A stretch of 64,000 nt of DNA, taken from Vibrio europaeus. GTDB lineage: Bacteria > Pseudomonadota > Gammaproteobacteria > Enterobacterales > Vibrionaceae. Position numbers and translations under genes: made by a program. Below are positions 11,220-22,507 of this stretch, in pieces (positions within the stretch are counted from its first letter, which is position 1; every line of letters begins with the position of its first letter). Under the pieces are notes generated by a model. The model saw only the letters and a list, made by a program, of their open reading frames with translations. It was not told where the DNA came from and ran no database searches. The stretch covers positions 184,001 through 248,000 of the forward strand of contig NZ_LUAX01000004.1 in the NCBI RefSeq assembly GCF_001695575.1, given 5' to 3'.

Positions 11220-11849
11220 ATGATTGGTCTAATCGGTCGTAAAGTGGGCATGACCCGCGTATTTACTGAAGAAGGCGTTTCTATCCCAGTAACTGTTGTT
11301 GAGGTTGAAGCTAACCGTGTTTCTCAAGTTAAAACTCTTGAGACTGATGGCTACGCTGCAATCCAGGTTACTGCTGGTGCTAAGAAAGCTAACCGCGTAA
11401 ACAAAGCTGAAGCAGGTCACTTTGCTAAAGCTGGCGTTGAAGCTGGTCGCGGTCTTTGGGAATTCCGTTTGGAAAACGATGAAGAGTTTGCAGTTGGCGC
11501 TGAGCTAACAGTTGAACTATTCAACGAAACAAAGAAAGTAGACGTTACTGGTACATCTAAGGGTAAAGGCTTCCAAGGCGCTGTTAAGCGTTGGAACTTC
11601 CGCACTCAAGATATGACTCACGGTAACTCATTGTCTCACCGTGCTCCTGGTTCTATTGGCCAATGTCAAACTCCAGGTCGCGTATTTAAAGGCAAGAAAA
11701 TGGCAGGTCACATGGGTGCTGAGCGTGTAACGACTCAAAACCTAGAGATCGTACGTGTTGACGCTGAGCGCAATCTGCTTCTTATTAAAGGTGCAGTCCC
11801 AGGCGCAACTGGCGGTAACGTGATCGTTAAACCAGCTGTTAAAGCATAA
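11220..11849 (+). CDS. rplC: 50S ribosomal protein L3
   Basis: 209 aa, the usual length. L3 is an early assembly protein that reaches toward the peptidyl-transferase centre. The basic core [17 protein letters not shown] and the [21 protein letters not shown] segment, which contains the glutamine methylated by PrmB in E. coli, are both intact. It starts 14 bp after rpsJ. Confidence 0.99.
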   Translation: MIGLIGRKVGMTRVFTEEGVSIPVTVVEVEANRVSQVKTLETDGYAAIQVTAGAKKANRVNKAEAGHFAKAGVEAGRGLWEFRLENDEEFAVGAELTVELFNETKKVDVTGTSKGKGFQGAVKRWNFRTQDMTHGNSLSHRAPGSIGQCQTPGRVFKGKKMAGHMGAERVTTQNLEIVRVDAERNLLLIKGAVPGATGGNVIVKPAVKA

Positions 11850-11866
11850 CGTCTCAGGAGTAAGTA

Positions 11867-12469
11867 ATGGAACTAATGGTTAAAGGTGCTGATGCACTAA
11901 CTGTTTCCGAAACTACTTTCGGACGTGAGTTTAACGAAGCTCTTGTACACCAAGTAGTTGTTGCGTTTGCAGCAGGTGCTCGTCAAGGTACTCGTGCTCA
12001 GAAAACACGTTCAGAAGTTTCTGGCGGTGGCGCTAAGCCATGGCGTCAAAAAGGTACTGGCCGTGCGCGTGCTGGTACAATCCGTAGCCCAATCTGGCGT
12101 ACAGGTGGTGTTACTTTTGCTGCGAAACCACAAGATCACAGCCAAAAAGTAAACAAAAAAATGTACCGTGGTGCTATGAAGAGCATTCTTTCTGAGCTTG
12201 TTCGTCAAGAGCGTCTAATCGTTGTTGATAACTTCTCAGTAGAAGCACCAAAGACTAAAGAACTAGTTGCTAAGCTTAAAGAGCTTGAGCTAACTGACGC
12301 TTTAATCGTGACTAGCGAAGTAGATGAGAACCTATTCTTAGCTGCTCGTAACCTATACAAAGTTGACGCTCGTGACGTTGCTGGTATTGATCCAGTTTCT
12401 CTAATCGCGTTTGACAAAGTTGTAATTACTGCTGACGCAGTTAAACAAGTAGAGGAGATGCTAGCATGA
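11867..12469 (+). CDS. rplD: 50S ribosomal protein L4
   Basis: 200 aa. L4 lines the peptide exit tunnel and in Gammaproteobacteria is the autoregulator of this operon. The conserved loop [19 protein letters not shown], whose tip contacts the tunnel, is intact and shows no macrolide-resistance-type deletion. Its last codons overlap the rplW start by 4 bp (ATGA), which couples their translation. Confidence 0.99.
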   Translation: MELMVKGADALTVSETTFGREFNEALVHQVVVAFAAGARQGTRAQKTRSEVSGGGAKPWRQKGTGRARAGTIRSPIWRTGGVTFAAKPQDHSQKVNKKMYRGAMKSILSELVRQERLIVVDNFSVEAPKTKELVAKLKELELTDALIVTSEVDENLFLAARNLYKVDARDVAGIDPVSLIAFDKVVITADAVKQVEEMLA

Positions 12470-12768
12470 TCACTGAAGAGCGTATCCTAAAAGTTCTACG
12501 TGCACCGCACATCTCTGAAAAAGCAACTATGGCTGCTGAGAAAGCGAACACTATCGTTTTCAAAGTATCTATCGATGCTACAAAAAAAGAGATCAAAGCA
12601 GCTGTAGAAAAGCTATTTGAAGTTGAAGTTAAGTCTGTAAATACTCTTATCACTAAGGGTAAGACCAAACGTCAAGGTCTACGCCAAGGTCGCCGCAGCG
12701 ACGTTAAGAAAGCGTACGTTACCTTGAAAGAAGGTCAAGATCTTGACTTCGTTGGCGGCGCGGAATAA
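12466..12768 (+). CDS. rplW: 50S ribosomal protein L23
   Basis: 100 aa, as in E. coli. L23 sits at the exit of the peptide tunnel and is the docking site for trigger factor and SRP. The exposed acidic patch ([10 protein letters not shown]) and basic [20 protein letters not shown] are present. It begins inside the end of rplD. Confidence 0.99.
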   Translation: MITEERILKVLRAPHISEKATMAAEKANTIVFKVSIDATKKEIKAAVEKLFEVEVKSVNTLITKGKTKRQGLRQGRRSDVKKAYVTLKEGQDLDFVGGAE

Positions 12769-12783
12769 CAGGAGTAGTTAAGA

Positions 12784-13608
12784 ATGGCTATTGTTAAATG
12801 TAAGCCGACTTCCCCTGGTCGTCGTCACGTTGTTAAAGTTGTTAACGCTGACCTACACAAGGGCAAGCCATACGCACCTCTTCTAGAGAAAAACTCTAAG
12901 AACGGTGGTCGTAACAACAACGGTCGTATCACAGTACGTCACATCGGCGGTGGTCACAAGCACCACTACCGTGTAATTGACTTCAAACGTACTAAAGACG
13001 GTATCCCAGCGAAAGTTGAGCGTCTTGAATATGATCCAAACCGTAGCGCTAACATCGCTCTAGTTCTGTACGCAGACGGTGAGCGTCGTTACATCCTAGC
13101 ACCTAAAGGTGTTAACGCAGGTGATGCTATCCAGTCTGGTGTTGATGCACCAATCAAAGCTGGTAACACTCTACCAATGCGTAACATCCCAGTAGGTTCA
13201 ACTGTACACAATGTTGAACTTAAGCCTGGTAAAGGTGGTCAGCTAGCTCGTTCGGCTGGTGCATATGCTCAAATCGTTGCTCGCGACGGTGCATACGTAA
13301 CTATCCGTCTACGTTCTGGCGAAATGCGCAAAGTACTTTCTGAAGGCCGTGCAACAATCGGTGAAGTTGGTAACTCTGAGCACATGCTACGTGAACTTGG
13401 TAAAGCTGGTGCTTCACGCTGGCGCGGCGTACGTCCAACCGTACGTGGTGTAGTAATGAACCCGGTAGACCACCCACACGGTGGTGGTGAAGGTCGTACT
13501 TCTGGTGGCCGTCACCCAGTTTCACCATGGGGTCAGCCAACTAAAGGCTTCAAGACTCGTAAGAACAAACGCACTGACAAGTACATCGTACGTCGTCGTA
13601 ACAAGTAA
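12784..13608 (+). CDS. rplB: 50S ribosomal protein L2
   Basis: 274 aa. L2 is needed for subunit joining and peptidyl transfer. The near-universal C-terminal segment [19 protein letters not shown], with the histidine long implicated in activity, is intact. Starts 15 bp after rplW. Confidence 0.99.
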   Translation: MAIVKCKPTSPGRRHVVKVVNADLHKGKPYAPLLEKNSKNGGRNNNGRITVRHIGGGHKHHYRVIDFKRTKDGIPAKVERLEYDPNRSANIALVLYADGERRYILAPKGVNAGDAIQSGVDAPIKAGNTLPMRNIPVGSTVHNVELKPGKGGQLARSAGAYAQIVARDGAYVTIRLRSGEMRKVLSEGRATIGEVGNSEHMLRELGKAGASRWRGVRPTVRGVVMNPVDHPHGGGEGRTSGGRHPVSPWGQPTKGFKTRKNKRTDKYIVRRRNK

Positions 13609-13629
13609 TCTATATAAAGAGGAATCGCC

Positions 13630-13908
13630 ATGCCACGTTCTCTCAAGAAAGGTCCATTTATTGACCTACACTTGCTGAAGAAGGTAGAGAAAGCGGTGGA
13701 AAGCGGAGACAAAAAGCCTATTAAGACTTGGTCCCGTCGTTCAATGATCATCCCTACGATGATCGGTTTGACCATCGCTGTCCATAATGGTCGTCAGCAC
13801 GTACCAGTATTCGTAACCGAAGAAATGATCGGTCACAAACTGGGCGAATTCGCACCAACACGTACTTACCGCGGCCATGTCGTGGATAAGAAAGCTAAGA
13901 AGCGTTAA
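13630..13908 (+). CDS. rpsS: 30S ribosomal protein S19
   Basis: 92 aa. Head protein of the 30S subunit that forms a dimer with S13. N-terminus [20 protein letters not shown] and the basic C-terminal tail (VVDKKAKKR) match the family. A GAGGAATCGCC ribosome binding region precedes it. Confidence 0.99.
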   Translation: MPRSLKKGPFIDLHLLKKVEKAVESGDKKPIKTWSRRSMIIPTMIGLTIAVHNGRQHVPVFVTEEMIGHKLGEFAPTRTYRGHVVDKKAKKR

Positions 13909-13918
13909 GGAGTAGATG

Positions 13919-14251
13919 ATGGAAGCATTAGCTAAACATAACTTTGCTCGCATTTCGCCTCAGAAAGCTCGCTTAGTTGCGGATCAAATTCGTGGTAAAT
14001 CTGTAGACCAGGCTCTAGAAATTCTAACGTTCAGCAACAAAAAAGCTGCTGATCTAATCAAGAAAGTTCTTGAGTCAGCTATCGCTAACGCGGAGCACAA
14101 TGAAGGCGCAGATATTGACGATCTAAATGTCGCAAAAATCTTCGTAGATGAAGGCCCTATCATGAAGCGTATTATGCCTCGTGCTAAAGGTCGTGCGGAT
14201 CGTATCTTGAAGCGTTCAAGCCACATCACTGTTGTTGTAGCAGACGCTTGA
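13919..14251 (+). CDS. rplV: 50S ribosomal protein L22
   Basis: 110 aa from the second of two adjacent ATGs (13916 and 13919); the second matches the known N-terminus [20 protein letters not shown] and lies better behind AAGGAG. L22 forms the tunnel constriction with L4. Its loop ([16 protein letters not shown]) is complete. Confidence 0.98.
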   Translation: MEALAKHNFARISPQKARLVADQIRGKSVDQALEILTFSNKKAADLIKKVLESAIANAEHNEGADIDDLNVAKIFVDEGPIMKRIMPRAKGRADRILKRSSHITVVVADA

Positions 14252-14268
14252 GACTAGGAGAGTAAGCA

Positions 14269-14967
14269 ATGGGTCAAAAAGTACATCCTAATGGTATTCG
14301 TCTAGGCATCGTTAAGCCTTGGAATGCTACATGGTTTGCTAACACCAAAGATTTCGCTGACAACCTAGACGGCGACTTCAAGGTACGTCAGTTCCTTACA
14401 AGTGAACTGAAAAAAGCATCTCTTTCACGCATCGTTATCGAGCGTCCAGCTAAGAGCATCCGTGTGACTATTCACACTGCTCGTCCTGGCGTTGTAATCG
14501 GTAAGAAAGGTGAAGACGTAGAAAAACTACGCACAGCTGTAGCTAAAATTGCAGGTGTACCAGCGCAAATCAACATCGCTGAAGTACGTAAGCCTGAACT
14601 TGATGCACAGCTTGTAGGTGATAGCATCGCGTCTCAGCTAGAGCGTCGTGTTATGTTCCGTCGTGCTATGAAGCGCGCGGTACAAAACGCAATGCGTCTA
14701 GGCGCTAAAGGTATCAAAGTAGAAGTAAGCGGTCGTCTAGGCGGCGCTGAAATTGCACGTTCTGAGTGGTATCGTGAAGGCCGTGTGCCTCTACACACTC
14801 TACGTGCTGACATTGATTACGCAACTTCTTCGGCTCACACTCAATACGGTGTGATCGGCATTAAGACTTGGATCTTCAAAGGTGAGATTCTTGGCGGTAT
14901 GCCTGCAGCTAACGCTGTAGAGCCTAAAGGCGATAAGCCTAAGAAGCAGCGTAAAGGCCGTAAGTAA
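14269..14967 (+). CDS. rpsC: 30S ribosomal protein S3
   Basis: 232 aa. S3 forms part of the mRNA entry channel, where it has helicase activity with S4 and S5. The KH domain motif [15 protein letters not shown] is at about residues 76-90, and the C-terminus ends in a basic [14 protein letters not shown] tail. Confidence 0.99.
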   Translation: MGQKVHPNGIRLGIVKPWNATWFANTKDFADNLDGDFKVRQFLTSELKKASLSRIVIERPAKSIRVTIHTARPGVVIGKKGEDVEKLRTAVAKIAGVPAQINIAEVRKPELDAQLVGDSIASQLERRVMFRRAMKRAVQNAMRLGAKGIKVEVSGRLGGAEIARSEWYREGRVPLHTLRADIDYATSSAHTQYGVIGIKTWIFKGEILGGMPAANAVEPKGDKPKKQRKGRK

Positions 14968-14978
14968 GGAGTCGACAG

Positions 14979-15389
14979 ATGCTACAACCTAAACGTACTA
15001 AGTTCCGTAAGGTTCAGACAGGTCGTAACCGTGGTCTAGCTAAAGGTACTGATGTAAGCTTCGGCGAATTCGGTCTTAAAGCTACTGGCCGTGGCCGTCT
15101 AACTGCTCGTCAAATCGAAGCGGCACGTCGTGCAATGACACGTCACGTTAAGCGTCAAGGTAAAATCTGGATCCGTGTGTTCCCAGACAAACCTATCACA
15201 GAAAAACCACTAGAAGTTCGTCAAGGTAAGGGTAAAGGTAACGTTGAGTACTGGGTAGCCCAAATCCAACCTGGTAAGGTTATGTACGAAATGGGTGGTG
15301 TACCTGAAGAATTGGCTCGTGAAGCGTTCCGCCTAGCGGCTCGTAAACTGCCATTCAAAACTACGTTTGTAACTAAGCAGGTGATGTGA
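14979..15389 (+). CDS. rplP: 50S ribosomal protein L16
   Basis: 136 aa, as in E. coli. L16 contacts the A-site tRNA and organises late 50S assembly. [19 protein letters not shown] and the [21 protein letters not shown] segment are diagnostic. Its stop codon overlaps the next start by one base. Confidence 0.99.
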   Translation: MLQPKRTKFRKVQTGRNRGLAKGTDVSFGEFGLKATGRGRLTARQIEAARRAMTRHVKRQGKIWIRVFPDKPITEKPLEVRQGKGKGNVEYWVAQIQPGKVMYEMGGVPEELAREAFRLAARKLPFKTTFVTKQVM

Positions 15390-15580
15390 TGAAAGCACAA
15401 GATCTACGCGAAAAAAGCGTTGAAGAGCTTAATGCTGAGCTTTTGAATTTGCTACGTGAACAGTTCAACTTGCGCATGCAAGCTGCAACTGGTCAACTAC
15501 AGCAAACTCATACTCTGAAAGCTGTACGTCGTGATATCGCACGTGTGAAAACCGTATTGACTGAGAAGGCAGGCGCATAA
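15389..15580 (+). CDS. rpmC: 50S ribosomal protein L29
   Basis: 63 aa starting at the ATG that overlaps the rplP stop (TGATG); a neighbouring upstream ATG at 15386 would add one Met. Long helical hairpin protein beside L23 at the tunnel exit. [15 protein letters not shown] is the family signature. Confidence 0.98.
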   Translation: MKAQDLREKSVEELNAELLNLLREQFNLRMQAATGQLQQTHTLKAVRRDIARVKTVLTEKAGA

Positions 15581-15834
15581 TGAGCGACAAAATTCGTACT
15601 TCATTTGGTCGTGTAGTTAGCAACAAGGCTGACAAGTCTATCACTGTTGCTATCGAGCGCATGGTTAAACACCCAATTTACGGCAAGTTCGTAAAGCGCA
15701 CGACTAAAGTTCACGCACATGACGAGAACAACGAGTGTGGCCTAGGCGATACTGTTGAAATTCGTGAGTGCCGTCCACTGTCTAAGACTAAGTCTTGGAC
15801 TTTGGTAAAAGTTGTAGAAAAAGCGAAAGGTTAA
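15580..15834 (+). CDS. rpsQ: 30S ribosomal protein S17
   Basis: 84 aa, the last gene of the S10 operon. OB-fold protein of the 30S body, with the signature [18 protein letters not shown] near the C-terminus. It starts on the last base of the rpmC stop codon (TAATG). Confidence 0.99.
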   Translation: MSDKIRTSFGRVVSNKADKSITVAIERMVKHPIYGKFVKRTTKVHAHDENNECGLGDTVEIRECRPLSKTKSWTLVKVVEKAKG

Positions 15835-15857
15835 TCCCTAGCTAGTTCTATGATATT

Positions 15858-15896
15858 AAACGGCTCCAAAATTATTTTGGGGCCGTTTATTTTTTG
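15858..15896 (+). terminator. Terminator between the S10 and spc operons
   Basis: AAACGGC and GCCGTTT form an interrupted stem with CC/GG pairs above it, followed by a T-rich run (TATTTTTT). It marks the end of the S10 operon. Confidence 0.8.
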
Positions 15897-15918
15897 ACTA
15901 CCCAATCACAAAAAAGGG

Positions 15919-15927
15919 TGGTACAAT
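15919..15927 (+). promoter_or_regulatory. Candidate spc operon promoter
   Basis: TGG-TACAAT is an extended -10 located 72 bp before rplN. A TTGACT at 15894-15899 is 22 bp away, too far for a normal spacer, so the extended -10 is the main support. Confidence 0.45.
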
Positions 15928-15998
15928 TCGCGTCCCTTTTAAAGAGGCAGCCCGACCCGTGATGGGTCTAGTTATTAATATTTAGCGGAGCACTAACA

Positions 15999-16370
15999 AT
16001 GATCCAAATGCAAAGTACACTTGACGCAGCTGATAACTCAGGCGCGCGCAAGGTAATGTGTATTAAGGTCCTGGGTGGCTCACACCGCCGTTATGCACAT
16101 ATCGGTGACGTCATCAAAGTTACTGTTAAGGAAGCAATTCCTCGCGGTAAAGTTAAGAAAGGTGATGTTCTGAAGGCGGTTGTCGTGCGCACTCGCAAAG
16201 GCGTTCGTCGTCCAGACGGTTCTGTCATTCGCTTCGACCGTAATGCTTGTGTATTGTTGAACGACAACACTGAGCAACCAATCGGTACACGTATCTTTGG
16301 CCCTGTGACGCGTGAACTTCGTGGCGATAAGTTCATGAAGATCGTTTCACTGGCTCCAGAAGTTCTGTAA
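15999..16370 (+). CDS. rplN: 50S ribosomal protein L14
   Basis: 123 aa. First gene of the spc operon. L14 forms intersubunit bridges and binds the silencing factor RsfS. The signature [19 protein letters not shown] is complete. N-terminus [19 protein letters not shown]. Confidence 0.99.
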   Translation: MIQMQSTLDAADNSGARKVMCIKVLGGSHRRYAHIGDVIKVTVKEAIPRGKVKKGDVLKAVVVRTRKGVRRPDGSVIRFDRNACVLLNDNTEQPIGTRIFGPVTRELRGDKFMKIVSLAPEVL

Positions 16371-16383
16371 GGAGCACGTAGAA

Positions 16384-16701
16384 ATGGCAGCTAAAATCCG
16401 TCGTAATGACGAAGTAATCGTTCTTGCTGGTAAAGACAAAGGCAAGAAAGGTAAAGTAACTAAGGTTCTAGCAACTGGTAAAGTTATCGTTGAAGGTATC
16501 AACCTTGTTAAGAAGCACCAAAAGCCGGTACCGGCTCTAGGTCAACAAGGTGGCATCGTTGAACAAGAAGCAGCTATCGATGCTTCTAACGTTGCAATCT
16601 TTAACGCAGCTACTGGTAAAGCTGACCGTATCGGTTTCCGTTTTGAAGATGGTAAGAAAGTTCGTTTCTTTAAATCTAACAACGAAATCGTTTCTAACTA
16701 A
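16384..16701 (+). CDS. rplX: 50S ribosomal protein L24
   Basis: 105 aa. Assembly-initiating protein with an N-terminal KOW motif ([17 protein letters not shown], residues 9-25). Starts 13 bp after rplN. Confidence 0.99.
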   Translation: MAAKIRRNDEVIVLAGKDKGKKGKVTKVLATGKVIVEGINLVKKHQKPVPALGQQGGIVEQEAAIDASNVAIFNAATGKADRIGFRFEDGKKVRFFKSNNEIVSN

Positions 16702-16724
16702 TAGAAGTAATTTGGAGTTCTACT

Positions 16725-17264
16725 ATGGCGAAACTGCATGATTACTACAAGTCGTCTGTAGTCGCTGAACTGACCAAACAGTTTAGCTACACAAGCGTCA
16801 TGCAAGTCCCTAGAATCGAGAAAATCACCCTAAACATGGGTGTTGGTGAAGCAATCAACGATAAGAAACTGCTAGAAAACGCAGCTGCTGATATGGCAAC
16901 GATCTCTGGTCAAAAGCCACTTATCACTAAAGCGCGTAAATCTGTTGCAGGTTTCAAAATCCGCGAAGGCTACCCTATCGGTTGTAAAGTAACCTTGCGT
17001 GGCGAACGTATGTGGGATTTTCTTGAGCGTTTAATTAACATCGCTCTTCCACGTGTACGTGACTTCCGTGGCGTTAGCGCTAAGTCTTTTGACGGACGCG
17101 GTAACTACAGCATGGGCGTTCGCGAGCAAATCATCTTCCCGGAAATCGACTTTGATAAAGTTGATCGAGTACGCGGTCTAGACATCACTATTACGACGTC
17201 TGCTGGTACTGATGAGGAAGGCCGTGCTCTGCTGGCTGCCTTTAACTTCCCATTCCGTAAGTAA
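16725..17264 (+). CDS. rplE: 50S ribosomal protein L5
   Basis: 179 aa. Binds 5S rRNA and contacts the P-site t[19 protein letters not shown] and the [19 protein letters not shown] segment are typical. In E. coli, S8 represses the spc operon by binding the mRNA around the rplE start; I did not resolve the matching RNA fold here. Confidence 0.99.
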   Translation: MAKLHDYYKSSVVAELTKQFSYTSVMQVPRIEKITLNMGVGEAINDKKLLENAAADMATISGQKPLITKARKSVAGFKIREGYPIGCKVTLRGERMWDFLERLINIALPRVRDFRGVSAKSFDGRGNYSMGVREQIIFPEIDFDKVDRVRGLDITITTSAGTDEEGRALLAAFNFPFRK

Positions 17265-17281
17265 GGTGAAGGGTTACTGTT

Positions 17282-17587
17282 ATGGCTAAAAATTCTATGA
17301 AAGCACGTGAAGCAAAACGTGCGAAGCTAGTAGCTAAGTTCGCTGAAAAGCGTTCTGCGCTTAAAGCTATCATCAGCGATGTAAACGCATCTGAAGAAGA
17401 TCGTTGGAACGCAGTTCTTAAATTGCAATCTCTTCCACGTGATTCAAGTGCATCACGTCAGCGCAACCGTTGTAACCAAACTGGTCGTCCACACGGTTAC
17501 CTACGTAAGTTCGGTCTAAGCCGTATCAAAGTTCGTGAAGCTTGCATGAAAGGCGAGATTCCTGGACTTCGTAAGGCTAGCTGGTAA
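17282..17587 (+). CDS. rpsN: 30S ribosomal protein S14 (long, zinc-independent form)
   Basis: 101 aa. This is the long form without the four-cysteine zinc site; the conserved C-terminal segment [18 protein letters not shown] keeps one cysteine. Zinc-independent S14 needs no paralogue switch under zinc starvation, in contrast to the zinc-ribbon L36 encoded downstream. Confidence 0.98.
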   Translation: MAKNSMKAREAKRAKLVAKFAEKRSALKAIISDVNASEEDRWNAVLKLQSLPRDSSASRQRNRCNQTGRPHGYLRKFGLSRIKVREACMKGEIPGLRKASW

Positions 17588-17616
17588 TTGCCACTTAATC
17601 ATTTGGAGTAAATCAT

Positions 17617-18009
17617 ATGAGCATGCAAGATCCGATTTCGGATATGCTGACCCGCGTTCGTAACGGTCAGGCAGCAAACAAAGTTGCTGTTAAAATGCCT
17701 TCTTCAAAGCTTAAAGTTGCAATTGCTGCACTACTAAAAGCTGAAGGTTACATCACTGATTTCGCTGTAGAAGGCGAAGCAAAACCTGAGCTAGAAGTAA
17801 CTCTTAAGTACTTCCAAGCTAAACCGGTAATTGAGCAACTTAAACGTGTTTCTCGTCCAGGTCTACGTGTTTACAAGAAGAAAGATCAACTTCCTTCTGT
17901 AATGGGTGGTCTTGGTGTTGCTATCGTTTCAACTTCCAAGGGTCTGATGTCAGACCGCGCTGCACGTAAAGCAGGTCTTGGTGGTGAAATCATCTGCTAC
18001 GTAGCTTAA
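17617..18009 (+). CDS. rpsH: 30S ribosomal protein S8
   Basis: 130 aa. Central-domain organiser of the 30S subunit and, in E. coli, the repressor of the spc operon. [18 protein letters not shown] at the start and the C-terminal [20 protein letters not shown] are diagnostic. Confidence 0.99.
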   Translation: MSMQDPISDMLTRVRNGQAANKVAVKMPSSKLKVAIAALLKAEGYITDFAVEGEAKPELEVTLKYFQAKPVIEQLKRVSRPGLRVYKKKDQLPSVMGGLGVAIVSTSKGLMSDRAARKAGLGGEIICYVA

Positions 18010-18021
18010 TAGGAGTAGACT

Positions 18022-18555
18022 ATGTCTCGTGTTGCTAAAGCACCTGTCGCTATTCCAGCTGGCGTAGAGGTGAAACTAAACGGCCAAGAAATCACTGTAA
18101 AAGGTGCTAAAGGCGAACTATCTCGCGTTGTTAACGCTGCGGTAGTTGTTGCTCAGGAAGAAAACAATCTTACTTTCGGTCCACGCGAAGGTGTTGCTAA
18201 CGCATGGGCACAAGCAGGTACTGCTCGCGCTCTAGTTAACAACATGGTTGTTGGCGTTACTGAAGGCTTTACTAAGAAGCTAACCCTTAAGGGTGTTGGT
18301 TACCGCGCTGCTATCAAAGGCAACGCTGTAGGTCTAACTCTTGGCTTCTCTCACCCAGTTGAGCATGAATTGCCAGCGGGTATTAAAGCTGAGTGTCCAA
18401 GCCAAACTGAAATCGTGATCACTGGTTGTGACAAACAACTTGTTGGTCAGGTTGCGGCTGACATTCGTTCTTACCGTGAGCCTGAGCCTTATAAAGGTAA
18501 AGGTGTTCGTTACGCAGATGAAAATGTGCGTACTAAAGAAGCTAAGAAGAAGTAA
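18022..18555 (+). CDS. rplF: 50S ribosomal protein L6
   Basis: 177 aa, two similar alpha/beta domains. Sits near the sarcin-ricin loop and helps elongation-factor binding. The C-terminal [16 protein letters not shown] motif is intact. Confidence 0.99.
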   Translation: MSRVAKAPVAIPAGVEVKLNGQEITVKGAKGELSRVVNAAVVVAQEENNLTFGPREGVANAWAQAGTARALVNNMVVGVTEGFTKKLTLKGVGYRAAIKGNAVGLTLGFSHPVEHELPAGIKAECPSQTEIVITGCDKQLVGQVAADIRSYREPEPYKGKGVRYADENVRTKEAKKK

Positions 18556-18564
18556 GGTAACACT

Positions 18565-18918
18565 ATGGATAAGAAAGCATCTCGCATCCGTCGTGCTACA
18601 CGCGCACGTCGTAAGATTGCAGAACTGGGTGCAACTCGCCTAGTAGTACACCGTACTCCTCGTCACGTGTACGCTCAGGTTATCGCATCAAACGGCTCTG
18701 AGGTTATCGCAGCAGCTTCTACTGTAGAAAAAGCGATCCGTGAGCAAGTTAAGAACACTGGTAACATCGATGCAGCTAAAGCAGTAGGTAAAGCTGTTGC
18801 TGAGCGCGCTCTTGAAAAAGGCGTTGAGTCAGTTGCATTTGATCGTTCTGGTTTCCAATACCACGGTCGAGTGGCGGCGCTAGCAGAATCTGCTCGCGAA
18901 GCTGGTCTGAAATTCTAA
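18565..18918 (+). CDS. rplR: 50S ribosomal protein L18
   Basis: 117 aa. Binds 5S rRNA with L5. Basic N-terminus ([20 protein letters not shown]) and C-terminal [21 protein letters not shown] are typical. Starts 9 bp after rplF. Confidence 0.99.
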   Translation: MDKKASRIRRATRARRKIAELGATRLVVHRTPRHVYAQVIASNGSEVIAAASTVEKAIREQVKNTGNIDAAKAVGKAVAERALEKGVESVAFDRSGFQYHGRVAALAESAREAGLKF

Positions 18919-18932
18919 GGTAGGGTTGGAAG

Positions 18933-19436
18933 ATGGCTAAAGAACAACAAGTTCAAGCGAATGATTTGCAAGAAAAGCTAATCGCAGTTAACCGTGTATC
19001 TAAGACGGTTAAAGGTGGTCGAATCATGAGCTTTACTGCACTAACAGTAGTTGGTGACGGTAACGGTCGTGTAGGTTTCGGTTACGGCAAAGCCCGTGAA
19101 GTACCTGCTGCGATCCAAAAAGCAATGGAAAAAGCGCGTCGTAACATGACTACGATCGCTCTAAACGAAGGCACTCTTCACCACCCGGTGAAAGGTCGTC
19201 ATTCGGGCTCTAAAGTTTACATGCAGCCTGCTGCTGAAGGTACTGGTGTTATCGCAGGTGGTGCGATGCGTGCAGTACTAGAAGTTGCTGGTGTACACAA
19301 CGTACTATCTAAAGCATACGGTTCTACGAACCCTATCAACATCGTTCGTGCAACGATCGATGCACTAGGTAGCATGAAGTCGCCAGAAATGGTTGCTGCT
19401 AAACGTGGTCTAACTGTTGAATCTATTTCGGAGTAA
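18933..19436 (+). CDS. rpsE: 30S ribosomal protein S5
   Basis: 167 aa. Decoding-fidelity protein with an N-terminal double-stranded RNA-binding domain; the loop [15 protein letters not shown], where spectinomycin-resistance changes occur, keeps the wild-type lysine and glycines. C-terminal domain [16 protein letters not shown] is intact. Confidence 0.99.
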   Translation: MAKEQQVQANDLQEKLIAVNRVSKTVKGGRIMSFTALTVVGDGNGRVGFGYGKAREVPAAIQKAMEKARRNMTTIALNEGTLHHPVKGRHSGSKVYMQPAAEGTGVIAGGAMRAVLEVAGVHNVLSKAYGSTNPINIVRATIDALGSMKSPEMVAAKRGLTVESISE

Positions 19437-19443
19437 GAACACC

Positions 19444-19620
19444 ATGGCAACTATTAAAGTAACTCAAACTAAAAGCTCAATTGGTCGTCTACCTAAGCAC
19501 AAAGCGTGTCTTAAAGGTCTAGGCCTTCGTAAAATCAACCACACAGTAGAACTTGAAGATACTCCGTGCGTACGCGGTATGATCAACAAGGTTTACTACA
19601 TGGTTAAAGTTGAGGAGTAA
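19444..19620 (+). CDS. rpmD: 50S ribosomal protein L30
   Basis: 58 aa from ATG 19444, 7 bp after rpsE; the frame is open further upstream inside rpsE but the known N-terminus [15 protein letters not shown] fixes the start. Small ferredoxin-like-fold protein near 5S rRNA. Confidence 0.98.
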   Translation: MATIKVTQTKSSIGRLPKHKACLKGLGLRKINHTVELEDTPCVRGMINKVYYMVKVEE

Positions 19621-19625
19621 TCAGA

Positions 19626-20060
19626 ATGCGTTTGAATACTCTATCACCAGCTGCTGGTGCTAAGACTGCTGCAAAACGCGTAGGTCGTGGTATCGGTTCT
19701 GGCCTAGGTAAGACTGGTGGCCGTGGCCACAAAGGTCAAAAGTCACGTTCTGGCGGTTCAGTTCGTCCAGGTTTTGAAGGCGGTCAAATGCCTCTGAAAC
19801 AACGTCTACCAAAATTCGGTTTCACTTCTCGTAAGAGCCTAGTGTCTGCTGAAGTTCGTCTAGCTGAGCTAGCGAAAGTAACTGGTGACGTAGTAGATCT
19901 AAACAGCCTTAAAGCTGCTAACGTTATCACTAAGAACATCGAATTTGTTAAAGTTGTTCTATCTGGTGAGCTTAACAAAGCAGTGACTGTAAAAGGTCTA
20001 CGTGTGACTAAAGGCGCTAAAGCTGCAATCGAAGCTGCAGGCGGTAAAATCGAGGAATAA
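19626..20060 (+). CDS. rplO: 50S ribosomal protein L15
   Basis: 144 aa. The glycine- and arginine-rich N-terminal arm ([20 protein letters not shown]) threads into 23S rRNA, followed by a globular C-terminal domain. Gap of 5 bp from rpmD. Confidence 0.99.
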   Translation: MRLNTLSPAAGAKTAAKRVGRGIGSGLGKTGGRGHKGQKSRSGGSVRPGFEGGQMPLKQRLPKFGFTSRKSLVSAEVRLAELAKVTGDVVDLNSLKAANVITKNIEFVKVVLSGELNKAVTVKGLRVTKGAKAAIEAAGGKIEE

Positions 20061-20080
20061 TCTCGAGGAACGAGGTACAG

Positions 20081-21415
20081 ATGGCTAAGAAACCAGGACA
20101 AGATTTTCGTAGTGCTCAGAGCGGCTTAAGTGAACTAAAGTCGCGCTTGTTATTCGTAATTGGTGCACTTTTAGTATTCCGAGCCGGCTCTTTCGTGCCG
20201 ATTCCTGGTATTGACGCTGCTGTACTTGCCGAATTGTTCGACCAGCAAAAAGGTACCATCGTGGAAATGTTTAACATGTTCTCCGGTGGTGCTCTTGAGC
20301 GTGCATCTATATTAGCGTTGGGCATCATGCCGTATATTTCGGCATCTATTGTTGTCCAACTGCTAACTGTAGTTCATCCAGCGTTAGCTGAACTCAAAAA
20401 AGAGGGTGAAGCAGGCCGTCGTAAGATCAGCCAATATACACGCTACGGCACGCTTGTACTTGCAACATTCCAAGCTATTGGTATTGCAACTGGCCTACCA
20501 AACATGGTCGATAATCTGGTTGTTATCAACCAAACCATGTTTACGCTAATTGCTACCGTAAGTTTAGTAACCGGCACCATGTTCCTAATGTGGTTAGGTG
20601 AACAAATTACAGAGCGCGGAATCGGTAACGGTATTTCGTTACTAATCTTTGCAGGTATTGTTGCTGGATTGCCTTCAGCAATCGGTCAAACAATCGAGCA
20701 AGCGCGTCAAGGTGAATTGCATGTACTTCTTCTGCTGTTGATTGGTGTACTTGCTTTTGCAGTTATTTACTTCGTTGTTTTCATGGAGCGTGGTCAGCGT
20801 CGAATCGTTGTTAACTACGCGAAGCGTCAACAAGGTCGTAAAGTATTTGCTGCGCAAAGCACTCACTTGCCACTTAAAATTAATATGGCGGGTGTTATTC
20901 CAGCAATCTTTGCATCAAGCATTATCCTGTTCCCAGGAACACTGGCTCAGTGGTTTGGTCAGAATGGTGAGAGCAGCGCGTTCGGTTGGTTAACTGACGT
21001 GTCTTTGGCTCTTAGCCCAGGTCAACCTCTGTATGTAATGCTATATGCAGCAGCGATTATTTTCTTCTGTTTCTTCTACACGGCGTTGGTTTTCAATCCG
21101 CGTGAAACAGCAGATAACTTGAAGAAGTCCGGTGCATTCGTACCCGGCATCCGCCCAGGTGAACAGACAGCTAAGTATATTGATAAAGTAATGACGCGTT
21201 TAACCTTAGCAGGTGCGTTATACATTACCTTTATCTGTCTGATTCCGGAGTTCATGATGGTCGCGTGGAACGTACGTTTCTACTTCGGCGGTACATCTCT
21301 ACTAATCGTAGTGGTTGTTATCATGGACTTTATGGCACAGGTACAGACTCATCTGATGTCTCAACAGTATGATTCTGTGTTGAAGAAAGCAAATCTGAAA
21401 GGCTATGGCCGTTAA
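20081..21415 (+). CDS. secY: Protein translocase subunit SecY
   Basis: 444 aa with ten predicted membrane helices. SecY forms the SecYEG channel for export and membrane insertion. The plug/helix 2 region ([20 protein letters not shown]), the cytosolic loop with [13 protein letters not shown], and the conserved [20 protein letters not shown] region that contacts SecA and the ribosome are present. It lies between rplO and rpmJ as in other Gammaproteobacteria. Codon bias is weaker than in the flanking ribosomal genes. Confidence 0.99.
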   Translation: MAKKPGQDFRSAQSGLSELKSRLLFVIGALLVFRAGSFVPIPGIDAAVLAELFDQQKGTIVEMFNMFSGGALERASILALGIMPYISASIVVQLLTVVHPALAELKKEGEAGRRKISQYTRYGTLVLATFQAIGIATGLPNMVDNLVVINQTMFTLIATVSLVTGTMFLMWLGEQITERGIGNGISLLIFAGIVAGLPSAIGQTIEQARQGELHVLLLLLIGVLAFAVIYFVVFMERGQRRIVVNYAKRQQGRKVFAAQSTHLPLKINMAGVIPAIFASSIILFPGTLAQWFGQNGESSAFGWLTDVSLALSPGQPLYVMLYAAAIIFFCFFYTALVFNPRETADNLKKSGAFVPGIRPGEQTAKYIDKVMTRLTLAGALYITFICLIPEFMMVAWNVRFYFGGTSLLIVVVVIMDFMAQVQTHLMSQQYDSVLKKANLKGYGR

Positions 21416-21454
21416 TTCGGCGGTAGACTCAGATTTCATTTACGGAGTTTAGCA

Positions 21455-21568
21455 ATGAAAGTTCGTGCTTCCGTTAAAAAAATCTGCCGTAACTGTAAAG
21501 TTATCAAGCGTAACGGTGTCGTTCGCGTGATTTGCAGTGAGCCAAAGCACAAGCAGCGCCAAGGCTAA
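21455..21568 (+). CDS. rpmJ: 50S ribosomal protein L36 (zinc-ribbon form)
   Basis: 37 aa. The zinc ligands are Cys11, Cys14, Cys27 and His32 (CRNCK ... CSEPKH), so this is the zinc-binding form. In many Gammaproteobacteria a zinc-free paralogue under Zur control replaces it in zinc starvation; no such paralogue is in this window although zur itself is at 37.3 kb. GGAG precedes the ATG. Confidence 0.97.
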
Positions 21569-21585
21569 TTAGCAGAAATTTTTAC

Positions 21586-21614
21586 TTGTAATATAAGGTA
21601 GTGTCGAGTATATT
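21586..21614 (+). promoter_or_regulatory. Alpha operon promoter
   Basis: TTGTAA, a 17-bp spacer and TATATT lie in the 147-bp gap between rpmJ and rpsM. This would give the alpha operon its own transcript in addition to read-through from spc. Confidence 0.65.
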
Positions 21615-21616
21615 CC

Positions 21617-21720
21617 TCGGCCTACCTTTTGCGTGCAAAAGAAGTAGTATTCCGCAGCGTATCCATAACGGGCTTTGCTGCGGCTAATTCTTTTATGAAA
21701 CACTAGGAGTGAATAATGGC
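21617..21720 (+). promoter_or_regulatory. Alpha operon leader (S4-binding pseudoknot region)
   Basis: The untranslated region before rpsM contains TTTTGCGTGCAAAAG and a second helix CCGCAGCG...GCTGCGG (about 21652-21684). In E. coli, S4 binds a nested pseudoknot here and traps the ribosome on rpsM. Position and helices fit; the full pseudoknot was not folded. Confidence 0.6.
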
Positions 21721-22072
21721 CCGTATAGCAGGCATTAACATTCCTGATCAAAAACATGCTGTGATTGCACTAACGTCAATCTACGGCATCGGTAAGACTC
21801 GCTCTCAAGCTATCCTAGCTGAAGTGGGTATTGCTGAAGATGTTAAGATCAGTGAACTATCTGAAGAGCAGATCGATCAACTGCGTGATGGTGTAGCTAA
21901 ATACACTGTAGAGGGTGATCTACGTCGTGAAGTATCAATGAACATCAAGCGTCTTATGGACCTTGGCTGTTACCGTGGTCTTCGTCATCGTCGCAGTCTA
22001 CCACTACGTGGACAGCGTACTAAAACCAATGCTCGCACCCGTAAGGGTCCGCGTAAGCCGATCAAGAAATAA
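21716..22072 (+). CDS. rpsM: 30S ribosomal protein S13
   Basis: 118 aa. Head protein contacting the P-site tRNA and 50S bridges. [20 protein letters not shown] and the basic C-terminal tail [18 protein letters not shown] match. First gene of the alpha operon. Confidence 0.99.
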   Translation: MARIAGINIPDQKHAVIALTSIYGIGKTRSQAILAEVGIAEDVKISELSEEQIDQLRDGVAKYTVEGDLRREVSMNIKRLMDLGCYRGLRHRRSLPLRGQRTKTNARTRKGPRKPIKK

Positions 22073-22084
22073 TCGGGAAGGTAG

Positions 22085-22480
<396 letters not shown>

Positions 22481-22507
22481 CGTTTTTTAGATTACTGGAG
22501 AAAGATC